Both the position numbers and the translations under genes were made by a program. 64,000 bases of DNA. It comes from Turbatrix aceti. Lineage: Eukaryota > Nematoda > Chromadorea > Rhabditida > Panagrolaimidae. The first letter of the stretch is position 1. Each line of letters starts with the position of its first letter. The DNA lies in contig OZ017767.1 in assembly GCA_963969345.1 (NCBI GenBank), positions 10,112,471-10,176,470 on the forward strand, written 5' to 3'. This document shows, piece after piece, positions 1-11,605 of this stretch. The notes beneath the pieces were generated by a model. That model was given only the letters and a program-made list of their open reading frames with translations, was not told the DNA's origin and searched no databases.

Positions 1-56
1 CGCGTGTACGTATGCTAATTGACTGGTTTACGCTCATTTTTTTTATATTTTTACAG

Positions 57-1985
57 TCCGACAACAAATCGTATGGATATCTTCTACAGGACGAAGCAGT
101 ACCTCCGAATGGCTCTCGAAAAGGTTGCTTCGTCTTCTGACGTGACTACTGGTGAGTTTTTCCCGTGAAAATTATCTGTACAATGTATTTTGTAAATTTT
201 TGTATTATTAGATAACACGTCGACAGATGTATCAACTTTTGAATGCGCAGTCTGCTGGCAGATCCTTCCTATCGAATTTTCCCTATCCTGCACCGAATTT
301 GAAATTCCCATCTCCGATGACATCTCAGATGCTGAATCGTGGACCAGTGATGATTCTGACTCGGATTCGGATTCAGACTCTGATTCAGACGACGAAGAAA
401 TCATTTCAGTTTTGCCCCGGGCGATGAAAGAAGGCCTTGCTTCGTCATCGACGCAGTACCGTTCTCCCGAATCCTACGTGACCCATCGCTTTTGCATCGA
501 CTGTGTACGTGCTCACGCCGCGGTTTCATGCGATGATGCTCCCCTGGCCAAGGGTGGTGTAGGGCTCGTTTGCATGGCTACCGATTGCGACCACGTGCTT
601 CTGCTCAGTGAGTTTTTATAGTTTTGAAAAATAATTTTTTTTTAGTATGTATTATTTTTGAAGTCAATAGTAACTCAAAAACTATACTATGAAACAATTT
701 TTTTACATAAAAATTGTTAAAAATCAATTTTAGGCTAAAATTTGACTTCCAAAGCATTTTTTTGGTAACCTAAAAACTGAAATTATTTTTATTACGATAA
801 ATTGTTCCAAAAGTAATATAAAATGGCCAAAAAGTTGTTATTGCAAGTAACGAATAATTCCGTAAAAATGTGTTACTCGAGTAACAAAAATTGTACGCTA
901 ATTTTATTACTTTTGGTTATCAGAATTTTGTGTGTTATGCACGTTACTGTATTGTCGTGAGAAAAGTAACATCACTTTTTAGGCCACCAAAACGTTATTT
1001 TTCACGATCAAATTTTATTGTAAAATAATTAAAAAAAAATTTTTTTTTGCATTACGTTCAATTTTGTTTTATTGATTTCATCAATCCTAAAAAATCCGAA
1101 TTTCTTTGAATTGCACAAATCCTCATTCCAAACCCCCTTCCAGGCTCAATCCGTCACTGCCTACCCGAAGACACGCTACGTCGCCTGGAAGATCGCATGC
1201 AGCACGAAACCCTCATCGAAGCCAACATCCGTAATCTCGAGCGATGCGTGCACTGCAATTTTGGCCAAATCATGAATACAACAGCCTGGCGAAAGCGGAA
1301 TCTCAAGTTCACGTGTCAGTCGTGCAAGGCCAGCCACTGCCGGCTCTGCAAAGTCCAGTGGCGTCGTGCCCATGTTGGACGCACCTGCTGGGAGTTCAAA
1401 TGGTTCATGACTTACCGTCATCTCTGGGATCGCGAAGCTCTGCCTAGTTACGTCGATGATGCCACGTAAGCTCCGCCCTCTTTTTTACAAAAATTATGTA
1501 TGAGATTTTTTTTGATTTTTCAGTGCCAAAAAACTTACTGAAACCGTAGTCCGTCGATGCCATCGATGCAGCGTGCCATTCATCAAATCCAACGGCTGCA
1601 ACAAGATGGTATGTCGCTGTGGAGCCACTCAGTGCTACTCGTGTCGTCAAACCAATATTACGTAAGTTTTTTGTTTGTTTACCTAAAAAAATCGTTATAT
1701 TTTTTGTGCTATACGATATTTTTTTGCAGGTACAACCACTTTTGCAATTGTCGTGCTTACAAGACGAACGGTCGATGCTGTAACAAGTGCGATCTCTTCG
1801 ATGACGTAAAATCACGTGAACGACGCGAACGCGATCGTCTGCTCAGCAATGCCAAGAGGCGTCACGAGAACACCCCAACTAATACCGTAACCAATGGGGA
1901 AACTTCTGTCGTTACTCCGACTACTAGTATCAGTACTGCCGTAGTTGATGGTGATGCCGGTGCAACTTCTAGTAACTCACACTAA
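57..1985 (+). CDS. RBR E3 ubiquitin ligase, RNF216/TRIAD3-like (copy A, 5' end outside window)
   Basis: Exons 57-151, 212-607, 1144-1465, 1524-1661 and 1730-1985 join in phase into about 400 residues. The first exon follows a good acceptor, so an upstream exon is likely, although an ATG at 73 could also serve as start. The order is RING1 (CAVC ... HRFCIDC ... C), an IBR region (CVHC, CQSC, CRLC), then RING2 ([19 protein letters not shown]) followed by YNHFC. This matches RNF216-type RBR ligases, which take ubiquitin onto a RING2 cysteine (here the Cys of SNGCNK) before transfer to substrate. RING1 is unusual: about 75 residues including a Ser/Asp tract lie between its first Cys pair and the HRFC motif. 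The tail is Thr/Ser-rich. Copy B is its mirror image. The family assignment rests on Cys spacing and the YNHFC tail; substrates are unknown. Confidence 0.88.
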
Positions 1986-2706
1986 GAGCGACAATGAGAA
2001 CATTCCCAGTGGATCCCAATGCGAATGCAACTATTATAAATTCATCCCGAAGCCAAAAAGTAAGTGACTTCCATCGCGCGACCAACCATTTTTTTTTCAT
2101 CAATCAACAGGTATAATTTTTGGTTCTATTTTTTGTGTAAAACTTGCTGAAATTAATTACTACCAGTGCCGTTTACTGTGTCAAATAAAATTGTATGAGT
2201 CATGCACACCGGTTATCGCAACTTTTGCAACTTGCTTGCTGACCATTATTTCTGAGCAATAAACTCCTTTTTACTGCTGTAGCGACTGACATTGGGCAGC
2301 CAGACCTTCCCCTTACTTTTTGCTGCCAAAACGCCATTTTAGTCCGCGTGGTAGTAATTTTCTGTGTCGCTCGAAAATCAACTGCGCAAAGAGCTTTATT
2401 CTATTAAAGCTACCACCCTTCACTCGCTGCTGACTGCAGTGCTGCTGCGGATTAACTTCCCAAAACGTCCCCCAACCCTTTTACACCGTGTATGCATAGG
2501 TTCTTTTTCTCTGCGTCTCTTCGAATAATGCAATGCGAATGATGGCGCTTGGTGATACAAGCTTTTTGCATATGCAGGTGAACAAAAACAGTCTCCGCGT
2601 ATCCTCCTTCCGCCCTTTTGAAAACTTGTGGATGGAAACCGTTTTGATATGCGCGTGCATAAGCAGAATTTATGCACGTGCATTTTTTTTTAGAACAATT
2701 TAATAC
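1986..2706. other. 3' flank of RBR copy A, no gene seen
   Basis: About 720 bases separate the stop codon from the start of the hAT-like terminus. I see no coding exon. The same stretch recurs in reverse complement at about 3913-4632 and 5412-6131, which is why short mirrored open frames appear there; they are by-products of the duplication. The last eight bases, 2699-2706, are TTTAATAC, the putative target duplication of the composite element. Confidence 0.6.
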
Positions 2707-2759
2707 CAGTGTTGTCGATTCTGAAAATTCGTTTTTGCCGTAATTTGAACTCATTTTTA

Positions 2760-3377
2760 AAATCCGGGTACCCTTAAAGGCCGCGTTTGGGTCCCCATAA
2801 CAGAGAATAGTCTTCAGACAGTGCGCTCGCGCTGCCTGCCCCTTGCTTCAGACAGTCTGATTTATCTTCACACCTTGATAATCATTTTCTCACGCTGATT
2901 GGAAGACGACTGTCTGAATGATCGAGCCAATAGCGCGCTGGCGCTGTTTTGGACTGCAGTATATTTTTCACTGTCTGCGAATGATCGAGCCAAAATCGCG
3001 CTCGCGCTGTTTTGGCACTGCAATTTCTTTTTCGTTGCATTGCTGTCGTCGATCGATTGATGTGACTCAGTTTTTGATGACAAATGCCGGTGCGCATGAA
3101 TTTTCTCCGTATTTTCTCGTGTATTTTCCCGTGGCATCTCTTGCAACACGTTGTAGTGTATCTGCGATGTGTTGTGGAATGTTTAGCGTGCCTATATTCA
3201 AAATTTGGGGTACAGGTAATATTTATTTTGCACATTTTCTAGATTTAGCAAGAAAAATTCGCAAAAAAATTCACAAACAGAAATATTTGATAATAAAAAA
3301 TATCCATGGATATAAACTAATCAAATTTTCAGGTAATTGTGAGTTTTTTTTGAAAAAATTGGGATGGCAAAATAGAA
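2760..3377 (+). repeat. Subterminal repeat of the hAT-like element, left copy
   Basis: This stretch is reverse-complementary to about 11606-12205. It includes the CAGACAGT-rich part, two degenerate copies of a segment reading GAATGATCGAGCCAA (about 2918 and 2982), and a block around GATACACTACAACGTG (read on the minus strand). Its inner 137 bases, 3241-3377, form the spacer between the two arms of the RBR palindrome. That spacer is also found, reversed, at about 11611-11745. Confidence 0.75.
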
Positions 3378-3571
3378 GAAATATGTGCAAAATAAATATT
3401 ACCTGTACCCCAAATTTTGAATATAGGCACGCTAAACATTCCACAACACATCGCAGATACACTACAACGTGTTGCAAGAGATGCCACGGGAAAATACACG
3501 AGAAAATACGGAGAAAATTCATGCGCACCGGCATTTGTCATCAAAAACTGAGTCACATCAATCGATCGACG

Positions 3572-6565
3572 ACAGCAATGCAACGAAAAAGAAATTGCAG
3601 TGCCAAAACAGCGCGAGCGCGATTTTGGCTCGATCATTCGCAGACAGTGAAAAATATACTGCAGTCCAAAACAGCGCCAGCGCGCTATTGGCTCGATCAT
3701 TCAGACAGTCGTCTTCCAATCAGCGTGAGAAAATGATTATCAAGGTGTGAAGATAAATCAGACTGTCTGAAGCAAGGGGCAGGCAGCGCGAGCGCACTGT
3801 CTGAAGACTATTCTCTGTTATGGGGACCCAAACGCGGCCTTTAAGGGTACCCGGATTTTAAAAATGAGTTCAAATTACGGCAAAAACGAATTTTCAGAAT
3901 CGACAACACTGGTATTAAATTGTTCTAAAAAAAAATGCACGTGCATAAATTCTGCTTATGCACGCGCATATCAAAACGGTTTCCATCCACAAGTTTTCAA
4001 AAGGGCGGAAGGAGGATACGCGGAGACTGTTTTTGTTCACCTGCATATGCAAAAAGCTTGTATCACCAAGCGCCATCATTCGCATTGCATTATTCGAAGA
4101 GACGCAGAGAAAAAGAACCTATGCATACACGGTGTAAAAGGGTTGGGGGACGTTTTGGGAAGTTAATCCGCAGCAGCACTGCAGTCAGCAGCGAGTGAAG
4201 GGTGGTAGCTTTAATAGAATAAAGCTCTTTGCGCAGTTGATTTTCGAGCGACACAGAAAATTACTACCACGCGGACTAAAATGGCGTTTTGGCAGCAAAA
4301 AGTAAGGGGAAGGTCTGGCTGCCCAATGTCAGTCGCTACAGCAGTAAAAAGGAGTTTATTGCTCAGAAATAATGGTCAGCAAGCAAGTTGCAAAAGTTGC
4401 GATAACCGGTGTGCATGACTCATACAATTTTATTTGACACAGTAAACGGCACTGGTAGTAATTAATTTCAGCAAGTTTTACACAAAAAATAGAACCAAAA
4501 ATTATACCTGTTGATTGATGAAAAAAAAATGGTTGGTCGCGCGATGGAAGTCACTTACTTTTTGGCTTCGGGATGAATTTATAATAGTTGCATTCGCATT
4601 GGGATCCACTGGGAATGTTCTCATTGTCGCTCTTAGTGTGAGTTACTAGAAGTTGCACCGGCATCACCATCAACTACGGCAGTACTGATACTAGTAGTCG
4701 GAGTAACGACAGAAGTTTCCCCATTGGTTACGGTATTAGTTGGGGTGTTCTCGTGACGCCTCTTGGCATTGCTGAGCAGACGATCGCGTTCGCGTCGTTC
4801 ACGTGATTTTACGTCATCGAAGAGATCGCACTTGTTACAGCATCGACCGTTCGTCTTGTAAGCACGACAATTGCAAAAGTGGTTGTACCTGCAAAAAAAT
4901 ATCGTATAGCACAAAAAATATTCATAACGATTTTTTTAGGTAAACAAACAAAAAACTTACGTAATATTGGTTTGACGACACGAGTAGCACTGAGTGGCTC
5001 CACAGCGACATACCATCTTGTTGCAGCCGTTGGATTTGATGAATGGCACGCTGCATCGATGGCATCGACGACAGCAATGCAACGAAAAAGAAATTGCAGT
5101 GCCAAAACAGCGCGAGCGCGATTTTGGCTCGATCATTCGCAGACAGTGAAAAATATACTGCAGTCCAAAACAGCGCCAGCGCGCTATTGGCTCGATCATT
5201 CAGACAGTCGTCTTCCAATCAGCGTGAGAAAATGATTATCAAGGTGTGAAGATAAATCAGACTGTCTGAAGCAAGGGGCAGGCAGCGCGAGCGCACTGTC
5301 TGAAGACTATTCTCTGTTATGGGGACCCAAACGCGGCCTTTAAGGGTACCCGGATTTTAAAAATGAGTTCAAATTACGGCAAAAACGAATTTTCAGAATC
5401 GACAACACTGGTATTAAATTGTTCTAAAAAAAAATGCACGTGCATAAATTCTGCTTATGCACGCGCATATCAAAACGGTTTCCATCCACAAGTTTTCAAA
5501 AGGGCGGAAGGAGGATACGCGGAGACTGTTTTTGTTCACCTGCATATGCAAAAAGCTTGTATCACCAAGCGCCATCATTCGCATTGCATTATTCGAAGAG
5601 ACGCAGAGAAAAAGAACCTATGCATACACGGTGTAAAAGGGTTGGGGGACGTTTTGGGAAGTTAATCCGCACCAGCACTGCAGTCAGCAGCGAGTGATGG
5701 GTGGTAGCTTTAATAGAATAAAGCTCTTTGCGCAGTTGATTTTCGAGCGACACAGAAAATTACTACCACGCGGACTAAAATGGCGTTTTGGCAGCAAAAA
5801 GTAAGGGGAAGGTCTGGCTGCCCAATGTCAGTCGCTACAGCAGTAAAAAGGAGTTTATTGCTCAGAAATAATGGTCAGCAAGCAAGTTGCAAAAGTTGCG
5901 ATAACCGGTGTGCATGACTCATACAATTTTATTTGACACAGTAAACGGCACTGGTAGTAATTAATTTCAGCAAGTTTTACACAAAAAATAGAACCAAAAA
6001 TTATACCTGTTGATTGATGAAAAAAAAATGGTTGGTCGCGCGATGGAAGTCACTTACTTTTTGGCTTCGGGATGAATTTATAATAGTTGCATTCGCATTG
6101 GGATCCACTGGGAATGTTCTCATTGTCGCTCTTAGTGTGAGTTACTAGAAGTTGCACCGGCATCACCATCAACTACGGCAGTACTGATACTAGTAGTCGG
6201 AGTAACGACAGAAGTTTCCCCATTGGTTACGGTATTAGTTGGGGTGTTCTCGTGACGCCTCTTGGCATTGCTGAGCAGACGATCGCGTTCGCGTCGTTCA
6301 CGTGATTTTACGTCATCGAAGAGATCGCACTTGTTACAGCATCGACCGTTCGTCTTGTAAGCACGACAATTGCAAAAGTGGTTGTACCTGCAAAAAAATA
6401 TCGTATAGCACAAAAAATATAACGATTTTTTTAGGTAAACAAACAAAAAACTTACGTAATATTGGTTTGACGACACGAGTAGCACTGAGTGGCTCCACAG
6501 CGACATACCATCTTGTTGCAGCCGTTGGATTTGATGAATGGCACGCTGCATCGATGGCATCGACG
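3572..6565 (-). repeat. 1.5-kb tandem duplication inside the right arm
   Basis: 3572-5070 is repeated directly as 5071-6565, offset 1499 and then 1495 after a 4-bp indel near 4918. The junction at about 5064-5071 joins exon 4 of the RBR gene to the hAT-like subterminal repeat. The two parents share ATCGACG at the breakpoint, so the join has about 7 bp of microhomology. Confidence 0.85.
4633..5070 (-). pseudogene. Truncated third copy of the RBR ligase gene (exon 5 and part of exon 4)
   Basis: Minus-strand exon 5 (4888-4633) is complete, but exon 4 (5070-4961) is cut off at its 5' side by the tandem-duplication junction. What remains encodes RING2 and the C-terminal tail, including the presumed catalytic SNGC cysteine. 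RING1 and IBR are absent, and the intron 4 copy carries a small insertion (TTCA, near 4921). There is no start codon or promoter of its own, so I regard it as a fragment left by the duplication. Confidence 0.8.
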
Positions 6566-8060
6566 GACTACGGTTTCAGTAAGTTTTTTGGCACTGAAAA
6601 ATCAAAAAAAATCTCATACATAATTTTTGTAAAAAAGAGGGCGGAGCTTACGTGGCATCATCGACGTAACTAGGCAGAGCTTCGCGATCCCAGAGATGAC
6701 GGTAAGTCATGAACCATTTGAACTCCCAGCAGGTGCGTCCAACATGGGCACGACGCCACTGGACTTTGCAGAGCCGGCAGTGGCTGGCCTTGCACGACTG
6801 ACACGTGAACTTGAGATTCCGCTTTCGCCAGGCTGTTGTATTCATGATTTGGCCAAAATTGCAGTGCACGCATCGCTCGAGATTACGGATGTTGGCTTCG
6901 ATGAGGGTTTCGTGCTGCATGCGATCTTCCAGGCGACGTAGCGTGTCTTCGGGTAGGCAGTGACGGATTGAGCCTGGAAGGGGGTTTGGAATGAGGATTT
7001 GTGCAATTCAAAGAAATTCGGATTTTTTAGGATTGATGAAATCAATAAAACAAAATTGAACGTAATGCAAAAAAAAATTTTTTTTTAATTATTTTACAAT
7101 AAAATTTGATCGTGAAAAATAACGTTTTGGTGGCCTAAAAAGTGATGTTACTTTTCTCACGACAATACAGTAACGTGCATAACACACAAAATTCTGATAA
7201 CCAAAAGTAATAAAATTAGCGTACAATTTTTGTTACTCGAGTAACACATTTTTACGGAATTATTCGTTACTTGCAATAACAACTTTTTGGCCATTTTATA
7301 TTACTTTTGGAACAATTTATCGTAATAAAAATAATTTCAGTTTTTAGGTTACCAAAAAAATGCTTTGGAAGTCAAATTTTAGCCTAAAATTGATTTTTAA
7401 CAATTTTTATGTAAAAAAATTGTTTCATAGTATAGTTTTTGAGTTACTATTGACTTCAAAAATAATACATACTAAAAAAAAATTATTTTTCAAAACTATA
7501 AAAACTCACTGAGCAGAAGCACGTGGTCGCAATCGGTAGCCATGCAAACGAGCCCTACACCACCCTTGGCCAGGGGAGCATCATCGCATGAAACCGCGGC
7601 GTGAGCACGTACACAGTCGATGCAAAAGCGATGGGTCACGTAGGATTCGGGAGAACGGTACTGCGTCGATGACGAAGCAAGGCCTTCTTTCATCGCCCGG
7701 GGCAAAACTGAAATGATTTCTTCGTCGTCTGAATCAGAGTCTGAATCCGAATCCGAGTCAGAATCATCACTGGTCCACGATTCAGCATCTGAGATGTCAT
7801 CGGAGATGGGAATTTCAAATTCGGTGCAGGATAGGGAAAATTCGATAGGAAGGATCTGCCAGCAGACTGCGCATTCAAAAGTTGATACATCTGTCGACGT
7901 GTTATCTAATAATACAAAAATTTACAAAATACATTGTACAGATAATTTTCACGGGAAAAACTCACCAGTAGTCACGTCAGAAGACGAAGCAACCTTTTCG
8001 AGAGCCATTCGGAGGTACTGCTTCGTCCTGTAGAAGATATCCATACGATTTGTTGTCGGA
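6132..8060 (-). CDS. RBR E3 ubiquitin ligase, RNF216/TRIAD3-like (copy B)
   Basis: This is the mirror copy of the gene at 57-1985. Minus-strand exons are 8060-7966, 7905-7510, 6973-6652, 6593-6456 and 6387-6132. All splice sites, the RING1-IBR-RING2 cysteines, the acidic Ser/Asp insertion and the stop codon are kept, so it could encode the same protein of about 400 residues. As in copy A, the first visible exon begins after an acceptor-like site. Its 5' exon or promoter would have to lie to the right of 8116, where I could not identify one. The copy sits inside the composite hAT-like element, tail-to-tail with copy A. Convergent transcription of the two copies could yield long complementary RNAs; that is inference. 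Confidence 0.85.
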
Positions 8061-8116
8061 CTGTAAAAATATAAAAAAAATGAGCGTAAACCAGTCAATT
8101 AGCATACGTACACGCG

Positions 8117-9238
8117 TCACATTTTACATTTCACAAAAAAAAGAACGAAATAACAGGAAAACATGAAAATGGAGTTTTGAGAGAAAAAAAGGTAAATAAA
8201 GTGTGTGAAAATAAATATTACATGTAAATACTGCTGCTGCCGGGCAACGTAACAGCAGGAAAGAAAACATTGCCACAACCACGCATAAATAAATTACAAA
8301 CTGTTCAATTCAAAAAAGCTAGACTAGTCTGGACTGCGGAGGAGAGACGAGACAGGACAAGCAGTCATCATCGTCGTCGAATCGACAGAAAGAGCGGAAA
8401 ATTTTTCGCTGCGCGTGTGTGTAATAACTGTGATGATATTTGACAACATGCGTCACATAGAACGGGAAAAAAACAGAAACACCATTCATCTGATGATGAT
8501 AGTTCTTTTTTTTCCGTCGTGAATGAATACAAAAAACTCGAGAAGAATGCAGAACAGAATGGAACCATAAAAACTGACCAAATCATGTGAAAAGAAGGAA
8601 ACAAAGAAAAATCCGAAATCGCGGCGGGACCATATACTATTGGCTGGCAGAAAAGTTTTTACTCGCAAAATTTTTTTAAACGGAGGATAAATTCTGGTTA
8701 TTGTTACACCATGCATGCATGCGAGTATGGATTTGAGAAAAAAAGGGGAGATTGTTGAGCAACAAATATATAACAAATAACAAGCAGCCAAAGTCTAAAA
8801 GTGCAAGTCCAAGTGGAAGAGCGAGGGTGCACACGATATATCTTATCCACTACAGCCCCTACAGCCGAGTCCATCCACTACACCTACAACCAACGGGCCC
8901 ACTAATGCACTTATACCCCCAAGTATTTCACAATCAAGCACACCGGACTCGAAAACGAAAAAAAAAGAGAAAAAAGAACGTAAACCAGAAAAAAAGAACG
9001 TAATCCACGAAAAAAAACAGAAAAAAGAACGTAGCCCCCGCAAAAAAACAAAAGCACGCAATATCGTAAACGAATGTTATTGCATTACGGTTGACAGCGA
9101 TCAAAAGTATTACTTTCCATTTATTATCAGTCAACAGTCAAAAATCGTGCCAAGACAAAACATGTTAGTTAGGGTTACGTTCACTTTTCTTTCTTCCAAA
9201 ATTCTCCGTTACGTTCTTTTTTCTTCCAAAATTCTTCG
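8117..9238. other. Intergenic stretch with purine-rich repeats, no gene recognised
   Basis: The DNA is AT-rich and lacks a convincing exon. At about 8945-9055 the plus strand has three degenerate copies of a unit like AAAAAAGAACGTA. At 9176-9235 two reverse-strand units (AATTTTGGAAGAA plus GAACGTAAC) sit right behind the stop codon of the THAP gene. The promoter or first exon of RBR copy B should be somewhere here, but I cannot point to it. Confidence 0.5.
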
Positions 9239-10108
9239 TCATTCGTCTCCGTCTCCAGCATCATCGTCTCCAAATTGGACGCCTTTAGGACGACCCCGCT
9301 TCCGTCGGTTGGCCGGAAGAGGTTCGACAGCGTCGTAGCCAGCACGCGCGGTCCGTCCCTCAATTTTCCGCCTCTGAACGTCCTGCTCCAGAGCTGTGAG
9401 TCTCTGGGCAAGAGTTCGTTGTTCAGAGATCAGCGTCGACAGGAGAGCAACGATCCTCTCGGCTCGGAGCCCGGCATTGTCGACCGAAAGCAGGGTAAGT
9501 GAGTTGCCGCTGTTTTCTGGAGCGATTTCGACATCCGACATGTCCTGATCCTCGAAAACATCGTCTGCTGCGATGGAGCGGGCGGGAGTGACATCGTATT
9601 CATCCATCTGAACGTCACCGGCGTACATGTCGAGGTGATCATCGGAGGACATGTCAACAGTGCTGTCGATCATTTCCACGTCCTGTTCGTTTTGGGTGAG
9701 TTCAGAATCCGGAATTCCTACCGATTGATCTGTCACTGACGCATTAGACGTAACCTCTCCGGTCGAATGATTTCGAATCTGCGCCGAGGACACGTTTTCA
9801 CTGGTCAGAGGATTTCCGAGCGAAGCACGGGTATTTCGATAACGTGTTGCGTTGATGGATACTATCCGATCGATCTCCTCTTGAGACAGGCGTTTCGGTA
9901 CGGCGTTGAGAAAAATATTGCCGTTCGAATCAAAACTATCCTCTGTGTAATGGGAGTAACACAACACTCGACGTGTTTTCAAATTCTTGAGTACTTCGTA
10001 GGGAAGTCCTGATAGCTCGCAGAACGGTGTCAAGTTTTTGCCCGTTGCCAGAGATTTGGATTTTCCGACAATGACGACTTGGCATACGAAACACCGATTC
10101 CCACTCAT
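9239..10108 (-). CDS. THAP-like zinc finger protein with coiled coil and AT-hook
   Basis: This single-exon frame of 289 residues reads from an ATG at 10108. It starts with Cys6-x2-Cys9, then about 40 residues, then Cys50-x2-His53, then Phe59 and an AVP motif at 69-71. That spacing fits the C2CH THAP DNA-binding domain, although the usual internal Trp is not evident. The middle is acidic and low in complexity. Residues near 205-245 have Leu/Ile heptads suggesting a coiled coil, and the C-terminus carries an AT-hook core (RKRGRPKG) before an acidic tail. It is likely a nuclear DNA-binding protein. A segment after the zinc finger (RLSQEEIDRIVS) resembles LSPVQIQRIVA in the transposase-like gene at 61.6-64.0 kb, so it may be transposon-derived. 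It lies inside the composite hAT-like element. Function unknown. Confidence 0.7.
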   Translation of the reverse strand: MSGNRCFVCQVVIVGKSKSLATGKNLTPFCELSGLPYEVLKNLKTRRVLCYSHYTEDSFDSNGNIFLNAVPKRLSQEEIDRIVSINATRYRNTRASLGNPLTSENVSSAQIRNHSTGEVTSNASVTDQSVGIPDSELTQNEQDVEMIDSTVDMSSDDHLDMYAGDVQMDEYDVTPARSIAADDVFEDQDMSDVEIAPENSGNSLTLLSVDNAGLRAERIVALLSTLISEQRTLAQRLTALEQDVQRRKIEGRTARAGYDAVEPLPANRRKRGRPKGVQFGDDDAGDGDE

Positions 10109-11605
10109 CTGAATTACATAACTAGACTAGACACATGTTTTGAAGTAAACACAGATATTATGATAAAAACTAAATTCAAATGGTTGTTAGTAGCGAGCGA
10201 TCAAGTTACACAGAATCTGTTAGAATGTTATTTATGTTACAATATTACAGGCCTTATTTTTTGATGTTATAAGGAAAAAAAACGAATATGTTGATACACA
10301 ATGATTTTTCTTCAGGGAATTTACTGACAAACCGCAACGTCGTGTGGTGGAGCGTACGAAGCCGGCTCGTGCAAAGCAGAGCGACGGACGCTTCACAAGG
10401 AAAACAGAGAAGACACGATGCCCTGTCGACTGGAAGATCGCTTTCATCGCTGCTGTACACGCCGATCTTGCTCTGCTTCCGGCACAACCGTGAATGTAGA
10501 GTGCTCTGTCCTGTCATGTCTGGTCCTTTGTCCTATCCATTGCCTATCGTTTTCTGTGGTGCCCGGTCCTGTTCAGTCATGTCCGATTCTCGTGTGATTT
10601 GTCCGGTTGCCTTTTTTTCGTTTTTTTTCCGTTCTTTTCGTATGCTTTTTTTTCTAATAAGTTTCAAAATCATCACAAGGATATTTGCATGCCCAACAAA
10701 ATAACTGCGCACACTTTTGGGTAACAAAAATTCGGCATGGTAGAAAGGTATGAATCTGTCAGAATTTTTTTTTGAAAATTTTTATAAAAACCACACAGTT
10801 ACGAAAATTTTTTCTTCACTCGGGGCAAAATTTACCTGAAATTGTACAAATTATGCCACACGGGGAAAATAAATTAGGACTTTTGCATTTGAAGTCAGCC
10901 CCACATAACATAACAGATACGCTGTAATGTATGGTGCCATCCATATGCGAATAAAAACACGAATATAAAAAATCAAAGGCAATGTCATTCCAAAAAAATG
11001 ACCAAAAAAGGAACAATACGCGTAATTTGTAAACCAACACATAAACTGGCTTTCGCCAAGAAACCTGAAATATTTGTTACACATTTTTTCTGTACCCCAA
11101 AATTTATCCGTATTGGCATATAATACTCTCTACAACACCCTGCAGATACACTACAGCATGCCGCAGCAAATGCACTACCATATATTTATTCCTGCGCATA
11201 TTTTTTTATAAAAATCAACTCACCGAAATAATACATCTGAAAAAATGATGAAAAATTTTCTCGCCCCTTCAATTTTCAGATTTTGGTATCGTATTCTTTT
11301 TATAACATACTACGGATATAATGCCACAGTATGCTAAAAGCTATGCCACCGCAAATAATTATTTGTATGGATTTACCCGATGACAAATTTTTCCGGAATA
11401 AAAAACAATACAAACAGAATTTTCCCATCCCGATTTTTTTTAAAACTCACAGTAAATTTATCTGAAAAACAATTAGTACCATCCATATTTATTACTCAAA
11501 AATTTTTCCTTATTTTTTTATAAACAAACTCACGAAGAATCATACCTGAAAAAATTTGATTATAAATTTTTCCGGCATCTCAAAATTCCTAATTTTGGGA
11601 TAATA
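10109..11605. other. Interior of composite element: degenerate repeat copies, no gene
   Basis: 10250-10720 has reading frames on both strands but no recognisable domain and skewed, repetitive composition (recurring GTCCTGT/CATGTC). From about 10820 onward there are decayed relatives of the subterminal repeat. For example, 11092-11180 contains TGTACCCCAAAATTTAT and GCAGATACACTACAGC, matching the better copy at 11765-11850. Several short ACTCAC...ACCTGAAAA units occur between 11215 and 11665. This looks like successive waves of the same repeat. Confidence 0.55.

Larger units (their letters stand above)
1..3240 (+). repeat. Left arm of a large inverted repeat
   Basis: This arm is repeated in reverse complement to the right. 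Positions pair as x+y=6618 for the inner part (about 1548-3240 with 3378-5070) and as x+y=8117 for the outer part (1-3046 with 5071-8116). I compared exons, introns and the intergenic stretch by eye and found only scattered single-base or few-base differences. The arm contains all visible exons of an RBR ubiquitin ligase gene and the left end of a hAT-like element. The window begins inside the arm, so its true outer end is unknown. A collapsed or mis-joined assembly could mimic this structure. Confidence 0.9.
3378..8116 (-). repeat. Right arm of the large inverted repeat
   Basis: This is the reverse complement of 1-3240, longer than the left arm because 1.5 kb within it is tandemly duplicated. 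Differences between copies are few. Examples are AGCAGCACT versus ACCAGCACT near 5669 and a 4-bp insertion near 4918 in the truncated gene copy. Such near-identity suggests a very recent event, ongoing gene conversion, or an assembly artefact. The sequence beyond 8116 has no counterpart inside the window because the left arm is cut by the window edge. Confidence 0.9.

Noticed and set aside
2918..3736. 272-residue frame across the palindrome centre, with mirrored partners on the other strand
   Set aside because: It follows the inverted repeat exactly, has no domain and reads through element subterminal repeats; a by-product of the palindrome.
3378..6131. Direct and inverted repeats resembling a repeat array
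   Set aside because: Units are kilobase-scale duplications, not short spaced repeats, and the genome is eukaryotic; not a CRISPR array.
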